From Rhyzopertha dominica (Eukaryota > Arthropoda > Insecta > Coleoptera > Bostrichidae), in contig QCXZ01000003.1 of NCBI GenBank assembly GCA_025024175.1, forward strand, positions 22,588,392-22,652,391: a stretch of 64,000 bases of DNA. The letters are read 5' to 3'. This document shows positions 59,101 to 64,000 of this stretch, one piece after another (positions within the stretch are counted from its first letter, which is position 1; every line of letters starts with the position of its first letter). The translations under genes and the position numbers were made by a program. The notes beneath the pieces were generated by a model, which had not been told where the DNA came from, searched no databases, and worked only from the letters and a program-made list of their open reading frames with translations.

Positions 59101-62100
59101 TAAATCAGTTAAGTACCCTCCCTGCCGTTACATACTGCTACTAATCTGTTAGATACGATGGCTCTGAAGGGCCAAGCAAAAATAAAAATAAAACACGATT
59201 TATATTTTATACATGGAAGTGAATAGCTGTTAACTGGCAATTGTCAGATAGTAACTGGCAATTGTCAGATAATAACTGGCAATTGTCAGATAATAACTGG
59301 CAATTGTCAGATAGTAACTGGCAATTGTCAGATAATAACTGGCAATGCCAGATAGTAACTGGCAATTGCCAGATAATAACTGGCAATGCCAGATAGTAAC
59401 TGGCAATTGCCAGATACTAACTGGCAATTGTCAGATAGTAACTGACAATTGCCAGATGTTAACTGACAATTGCCAGATGTTAACTGACAATTGCCAGATG
59501 TTATCTGGCAATTGTATACGCTAGTTATTTGACCGGCCGGCGCGGTAGGCGTATGCAAAATGTCAGAACAATCGCAATATCCAAAAAATAGTTAATTGTA
59601 TAATCTAAGGGCTTATCTTAAGGGATTACATTAAATAAACCTTCCTGCATACCCACATACATACCGTAACTTAGCTAGCATTTAAAATTTAAATGAATTA
59701 AAATGTAGTAAAAAATAAAAATACATATTTTATTAATCTTTTAGATATAAAAATGTAGAAAATCATACAAAAAGAAACATAAAATCTAAAGATTGCATAA
59801 ATATTGCTGGTACATTTGAAATGGTCTTAAGCATTTGATAAATAGGTACCACGGTATGTTTAAAATCAGGACCAGTTGAAGTAAATAATACAATTATATA
59901 ATATACCAAAAAAAATGTTAAATTTAACAAATATTAGGATACATAATAAGTTACAAATGAATAATTATTGATATGCGGTTGATGATCGTTAAATATCAAA
60001 GTCCCGCTCGCTTGCACAGCGGTTTATTTGTCTTTAACAGCAATTATTTTTATTATAATAGTATTATTATGTATTGCGGTTATTAATTATTATTACTTTC
60101 GTTATACCTGTTGTATTTCCAAAGTCATTATGGAAATAACAAATTTAAATATATTTCATGATGCCAATTTCATTAATAATTAAAGTATTTATTACATTTC
60201 ATATCTCAAATACACACATGTGCAGCTATCATAGAACTCAACGGTAATCAGCTGTTGTGTATTGTATAGCACAGGTCCGCAAGTACAGGGTGAGCAAATA
60301 AGAGAGGTGGCGGGTCATATCTCATAAACCAGTAGCCCTAGAGCTTTGAGGTAAAAAATTTCTTAAGTAAAGTGGCCAAGAGAAATTGCTGGAAAATATT
60401 TTCGAGTTTCTAAAGTGACCGCTAGAGGGCCCTGTGGTACCTCCAAATTACAAAATTAATGTTTGTGTCATTTTTAGCCTAATAAATGTCTGCGGTATTA
60501 AACATTTTAAGATTATTTGAACTAAAATCTAACATTTTTGTTTAGAACATTTTTTGTTAAATGTCAAATAAAGGAGTGGGGGGCGGGTGAATATTAATAC
60601 AGAAAATTATATTTCAGGTACGCAAAACGAAAATGCAATTTTCAAAATAAAGTCTTCACATTCATACATGGTATAAGTGAAAAGTGGAGATTAAGGTGCT
60701 GGCACACCAAATAATCATATACAAAATTTTCAAGGTAAGCATCTTCAAAATTTAGACACTAACAAAAACAACCTTAATTTTGATAATACTGAGCTTGAAT
60801 ATTAAAATTCCACCGATTTATAAAAAGAGGGACTGACCTTGTGGCAGTAATCGTACCGCCATTTGTCTACCATCTAAAAGGAAAATGAAGAGACATGAGG
60901 TTGTGCACCTTTTAACAAACTAAAAAAACAGGACAGAACAGGTATAATCCTGAAGTGGATTGGTAAATTACGAGAAGATATTTACAAAAATAAAATTCTC
61001 AACAAATGTGACATAAAGGATATGTTATATGGATGTTATAATTACAGAAATAAATGTATAGGTATGTAATGTAATCTAATAAAAACAAATAAATAATATA
61101 ATAAAATAAAAATAAAAAAAATGGAACATGGGTATATTCACAGTGCAATATAGGAGTGTCTGACAGCCACAATCAGGTGTGTGATCGATGTTTAAATTTG
61201 TTTCATTTAGATTGCGTTAATAATAAAAACGATTCCGTCCATTTTTATATGCCNCAATTGCNATAGGTATTCGGTATTAGTGCTGTATTCTATATTTCAT
61301 GTCTTTGTTTTCTTGGATATACATCCTAGAAATAAGATAGTATGTAATCTTTAGATTTTATGTTTCTTTTTGTATGATTTTCTACATTTTTATATCTAAA
61401 AGATTAATAAAATATGTATTTTTATTTTTTACTAAATTTTAATTCATTTAAATTTTAAATGTTAGCTAAGTTGCGGTATGTATCTGGGTATGCAGGAAGG
61501 TTTATTTAATGTAATCCCTTAAGATAAGCCCTTAGATTATACAATTAACTATTTTTTGGATATTGCGATTGTTCTGACATTTTGCATACGCCTACCGCGC
61601 CGGCCGGTCAAATAACTAGCGTATACAATTGCCAGATAACATCTGGCAATTGTCAGTTAACATCTGGCAATTGTCAGTTAACATCTGGCAATTGTCAGTT
61701 ACTATCTGACAATTGCCAGTTAGTATCTGGCAATTGCCAGTTACTATCTGGCATTGCCAGTTATTATCTGGCAATTGCCAGTTACTATCTGACAATTGCC
61801 AGTTACTATCTGGCATTGCCAGTTATTATCTGGCAATTGCCAGTTACTATCTGACAATTGCCAGTTACTATCTGACAATTGCCAGTTACTATCTGGCAAT
61901 TGCCAGTTATTATCTGACAATTGCCAGTTACTATCTGACAATTGCCAGTTAACAGCTTTTCACTTCCATGTATAAAATATAAATCGTGTTTTATTTTTAT
62001 TTTTGCTTGGCCCTTCAGAGCCATCGTAGTTTAGAAGCTTATACTGAATTCAAAATTAATTGGTAATGGAACATTCTGACAATAAATAAAATCTAGTTGC

Positions 62101-62575
62101 CGAAGGTTTCGTAAAGGCTTTTTAAAAAGTTAGTTGCATTATACTTGTTTGAGGTGGTTAAAATAAAGTTTTTATGTGCAAGTTATTATAAACAGAAAAC
62201 TGGAAAGCATCTATGAACACCAGTTAATTTTATAATATAAATAATTATTTATTTATTTAAAAAAATAAGGATTATACAATGATACAAAAACTCTATGCAC
62301 TTACCATTTAAAAATTTATTCAGAGGTTCTACAAACTCCTCAAATTCTAAACTTTCTAATGCGTCGACAACATCCTTTCCTAACAATGTTTTACGTTTTG
62401 CCTTTTTTGCTTCTTGAGATGCATGAGTAGAAACATACAATACAAACACAGCTGCTGCTCGTGCTAATGCAGTTCTTGCATCTTTTCCGATATTGATGTT
62501 ATCTGGTATTGCTTCTTTTATTATTTTTGTCACAGAAGCATTTGGTAAATTTAAATCTTCTAACTTCTCGGCCAT
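56172..62575 (-). CDS. POLE3: DNA polymerase epsilon subunit 3 / CHRAC14 histone-fold protein
   Basis: POLE3 pairs with POLE4 in the polymerase epsilon holoenzyme and with a CHRAC-15/17-type partner in the ISWI remodelling complex CHRAC; it acts in the nucleus. Exon 1 is 62575-62305 and exon 2 is 56281-56172 (TAA at 56174-56172). Together they make 381 nt, 126 aa, near the size of Drosophila Chrac-14 and shorter than human POLE3 (147). The start MAEKLEDLNLPN and the histone-fold blocks SVTKIIKEAIPDNINIGKDA, RAAAVFVLYVSTHASQ and LLGKDVVDALESLEFEEFVE are clear family matches. The junction GTAAGT to CCAG joins G/AG as glutamate. Exon 2 is a lysine-rich stretch then an acidic tail (EDNEEEEEVEDDK), as in the family. 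The minus-strand sequence TTGCAG/TAGTCAGG just before the ATG suggests a non-coding first exon, with a possible donor at 62861. The 6-kb intron carries the minisatellite-armed element. Confidence 0.95.
56282..59155. other. POLE3 intron, proximal part
   Basis: Apart from the LINE remnant at 57170-57450, I see no supported gene. A 78-codon frame at 58540-58773 (plus) contains RLPKRIIPKIKQARQTKD but matches nothing I know. A short AAGT-rich microsatellite lies at 58398-58430. Confidence 0.5.
57170..57450 (-). mobile_element. C-terminal fragment of a non-LTR retrotransposon
   Basis: The minus strand reads TTMHNTLPSNIKDMSLSSFR, then VRLKQHLLLEQP. This resembles the usual C-terminal end of jockey-like reverse transcriptase ORFs: WN-x-LP, then F-x3-LK, then LL. 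It is followed by an (ATT)n-like tail at 57185-57215. Everything upstream is missing. Confidence 0.5.
59229..59514. repeat. Left-arm 21-bp minisatellite, about 14 units
   Basis: Units of 20-21 bp follow AACTGGCAATTGYCAGATAR. Each has the core CTGGCAATTGCCAG or a one-base variant (CTGGCAATTGTCAG, CTGACAATTGCCAG); two units carry the shortened CTGGCAATGCCAG. The open frames through it are low-complexity artefacts. Confidence 0.95.
61625..61955. repeat. Right-arm 21-bp minisatellite, about 16 units
   Basis: This is the reverse-complement partner of 59229-59514, with about two more units. Core variants CTGGCAATTGCCAG, CTGACAATTGCCAG and CTGGCATTGCCAG occur in a similar order. The unit-number difference shows the arms have changed in length since they were identical, or were copied imperfectly. 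Confidence 0.95.
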
Positions 62576-62599
62576 CGTGACCACGTCTCCTGACTACTG

Positions 62600-63044
62600 C
62601 AATTTTAAAACAAAAATTCAATTAGGAGCATTAGGAGGTTATTTTTTTGTTTATGAAGTTATAAGATACTGTTAATTCCAAATTATCTTCAAAATACCTT
62701 ATGTAGTTATGATTACAGCCAAGTTATAGTACAATTTCGTTGTCTGAATGAAATATTCAGACAGTGATAATACAATTACGTACACAAACTACACCAGCAG
62801 ACACCGCTTTACCGCTTATTGAATATTAAAAAGTTAGAAAGTCCAGATAAAGGCATTTACCGCCAAGTACGATTTGTCAGTTGTCACTATGAACGAACTG
62901 TCGACTTATCAATGACTGTCGATTGGCAAAAAATAAAAAATGTTATCAAGGATTACGGATAACTGTATTTAAAAGGATAACGATTTTACCCTCTGTCATG
63001 GTACAAAAATGGTCCTGTTTGATAAAGCTTCCAAGTCTCATCTG
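62600..63044. promoter_or_regulatory. Upstream region of POLE3
   Basis: The minus strand has a possible 5' UTR intron between a donor at 62861 (CTTGGCG/GTAAAT) and the acceptor at 62600. TTGGCGG next to the donor is close to an E2F-type site, which would suit a replication gene, but a short match like this is weak. No other gene is seen. Confidence 0.3.
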
Positions 63045-63610
63045 TAGATGACGGCAAATTACAAGTGTAAGTTTTTACATTTTTTTTATCATCTTATTTA
63101 TTTATTCATCTTATTATATTATTTTAATGATCATGTAATAGGAGGGCCTGACATGGGAATATGTTATACATATAAACTTTCAGCATGCTCTGAACACGAT
63201 AAGGTCAGGTGCTCAGTTTTTAAAATTAATTACTGTTTCTCAAGTTTCATTTATGTACCTTTTAAGTGTATTTGAGCTTATCATTGTTTGACTTTTGCTA
63301 AATTCGTTGTTTAACATTCGATTTGGCAAAATTTAAGGTCTCCTAGAGCAGACAAAAAAATAAATGTGCGATAGTACATAGATTTTTAATTGTTATATTA
63401 CGATAAGCATTGTTATTACATGGTAATTCTATACTTATGACGATGAACTGAATGATTGGTATTAGTAATTTTATATCTTGAAATGTAAATATAAGCTGAC
63501 GTTGGCCCAGTAAAAAGGAAATTGTGTCACATTGTGCGCAACTTATTTAAAAATTATATATTTGACATGGGGCACGACCTATCGGCAATCCGTAAAAACT
63601 TGATTTCGCC
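63045..63610 (+). repeat. Dispersed repeat, diverged copy also at 38055
   Basis: This shares ordered blocks with 38055-38520 (TTTTTACATT, GTTTAACATT, TAATTGTTATATTAC). Neither copy has an open frame in common. From 63610 to the window end I see no gene. Confidence 0.6.
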
Positions 63611-64000
63611 TGGAAAACAGGGCTACTAGAGGAGCTATTCGTATCAAAGATCAAGGATGATAGATAGCCTATCATCTTTGACAAAAAGATCAAATTTATC
63701 TACACCAAAAATTCCTGGTGGCTGTGTCTTTGATACACTCTTTAATATGTCCTAGAGATGTGGTAGAGGAGGTAATTAACTTTGAAATAAAATGAATATG
63801 ATAAAGATTCAGTTTTTTTCTTGTTTTTCACTGGGCTCTTTTTCACTGGACTTATTCGGCTGACTCAAATCGTTATTGGGCAATCGGAAGTGTATGTCTC
63901 TCACTGATCTCTAAATAACTGGATGTCGCATAAGTCATTCAAAACTGTGATAAGTAGCCACCATGCCGCTGGTACTCGTACTATCAATTTAACGACGCGT

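Larger units (their letters stand above)
59156..62026. mobile_element. Non-autonomous element with 650-bp minisatellite-filled inverted repeats
   Basis: The left inverted repeat (59156-59799) and right inverted repeat (61341-62026) match as reverse complements over their whole length. They run from CGATGGCTCTGAAGGG at the tips, through a 21-bp minisatellite and a GC-rich patch (GGCCGGCGCGG), to AATCTAAAGATT at the inner ends. TA lies outside both tips, consistent with a TA target duplication. The 1.5-kb interior has no transposase frame. It contains GAGAGGTGGCGGGTCATAT (60301) and CTAGAGGGCCCTGTGG (60423), which look like a nested older element. The whole sits in the POLE3 intron. Superfamily is unknown; TA duplication suggests a Tc1/mariner/pogo-type mobiliser. 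Confidence 0.9.

Noticed and set aside
59230..62024. Repetitive frames (NCQLLSG / SYYLTIA type) as proteins
   Set aside because: They are translations of the 21-bp minisatellite in several frames and on both strands, open only because the unit length is a multiple of three and lacks stops.

Overview
This is a 64 kb piece of an AT-rich eukaryotic genome, very probably an arthropod and most likely an insect. The genes are split by GT-AG introns, a few N bases mark a draft assembly, and the transposon mix is typical of insects: Penelope-like, jockey-like, Tc1 with a DD34E triad, pogo with a PHD tail, ISL2EU-like, THAP-type and hAT-type elements. No bacterial-style gene, operon or CRISPR array is present.

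Three conserved host genes account for the real coding content. I rebuilt their exons by hand, and reading phase is kept at every junction. (1) A PRC1/Ase1/MAP65-family spindle-midzone protein on the minus strand (coding 31674 down to 6709, 8 coding exons, about 572 aa). (2) An LRSAM1-type E3 ubiquitin ligase on the plus strand (35712-56019, 13 coding exons, about 679 aa: leucine-rich repeats, coiled coil, SAM, PTAP motif, RING). (3) POLE3/CHRAC14, a histone-fold subunit of DNA polymerase epsilon and chromatin remodelling complexes, on the minus strand (62575 down to 56172, 2 coding exons, about 126 aa). PRC1 and LRSAM1 are head-to-head. LRSAM1 and POLE3 are tail-to-tail, with about 150 bp between their stop codons. 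I see no common pathway; their proximity looks like ordinary gene packing.

The rest is intron and intergenic sequence full of decayed mobile elements. 1-6.4 kb: ISL2EU-like transposase remnant and an inverted array of about 287-bp repeats. 6.7-31.7 kb (PRC1 introns): Penelope-like fragments including a head-to-head inverted pair, a truncated jockey-like LINE, a mariner-type transposase remnant, MITEs and a 5S rRNA-derived pseudogene. 31.7-35.7 kb: the divergent promoter region with a hAT-like MITE. 35.7-56 kb (LRSAM1 introns): a nearly complete Tc1 element with IR/DR ends and its own small intron, two pogo fragments, a THAP-type element and a 1-kb foldback palindrome. 56.3-62.3 kb (POLE3 intron): a 2.87-kb non-autonomous element whose long inverted repeats are filled with a 21-bp minisatellite built on the 14-bp palindrome CTGGCAATTGCCAG. 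That last element is the most unusual structure in the window.
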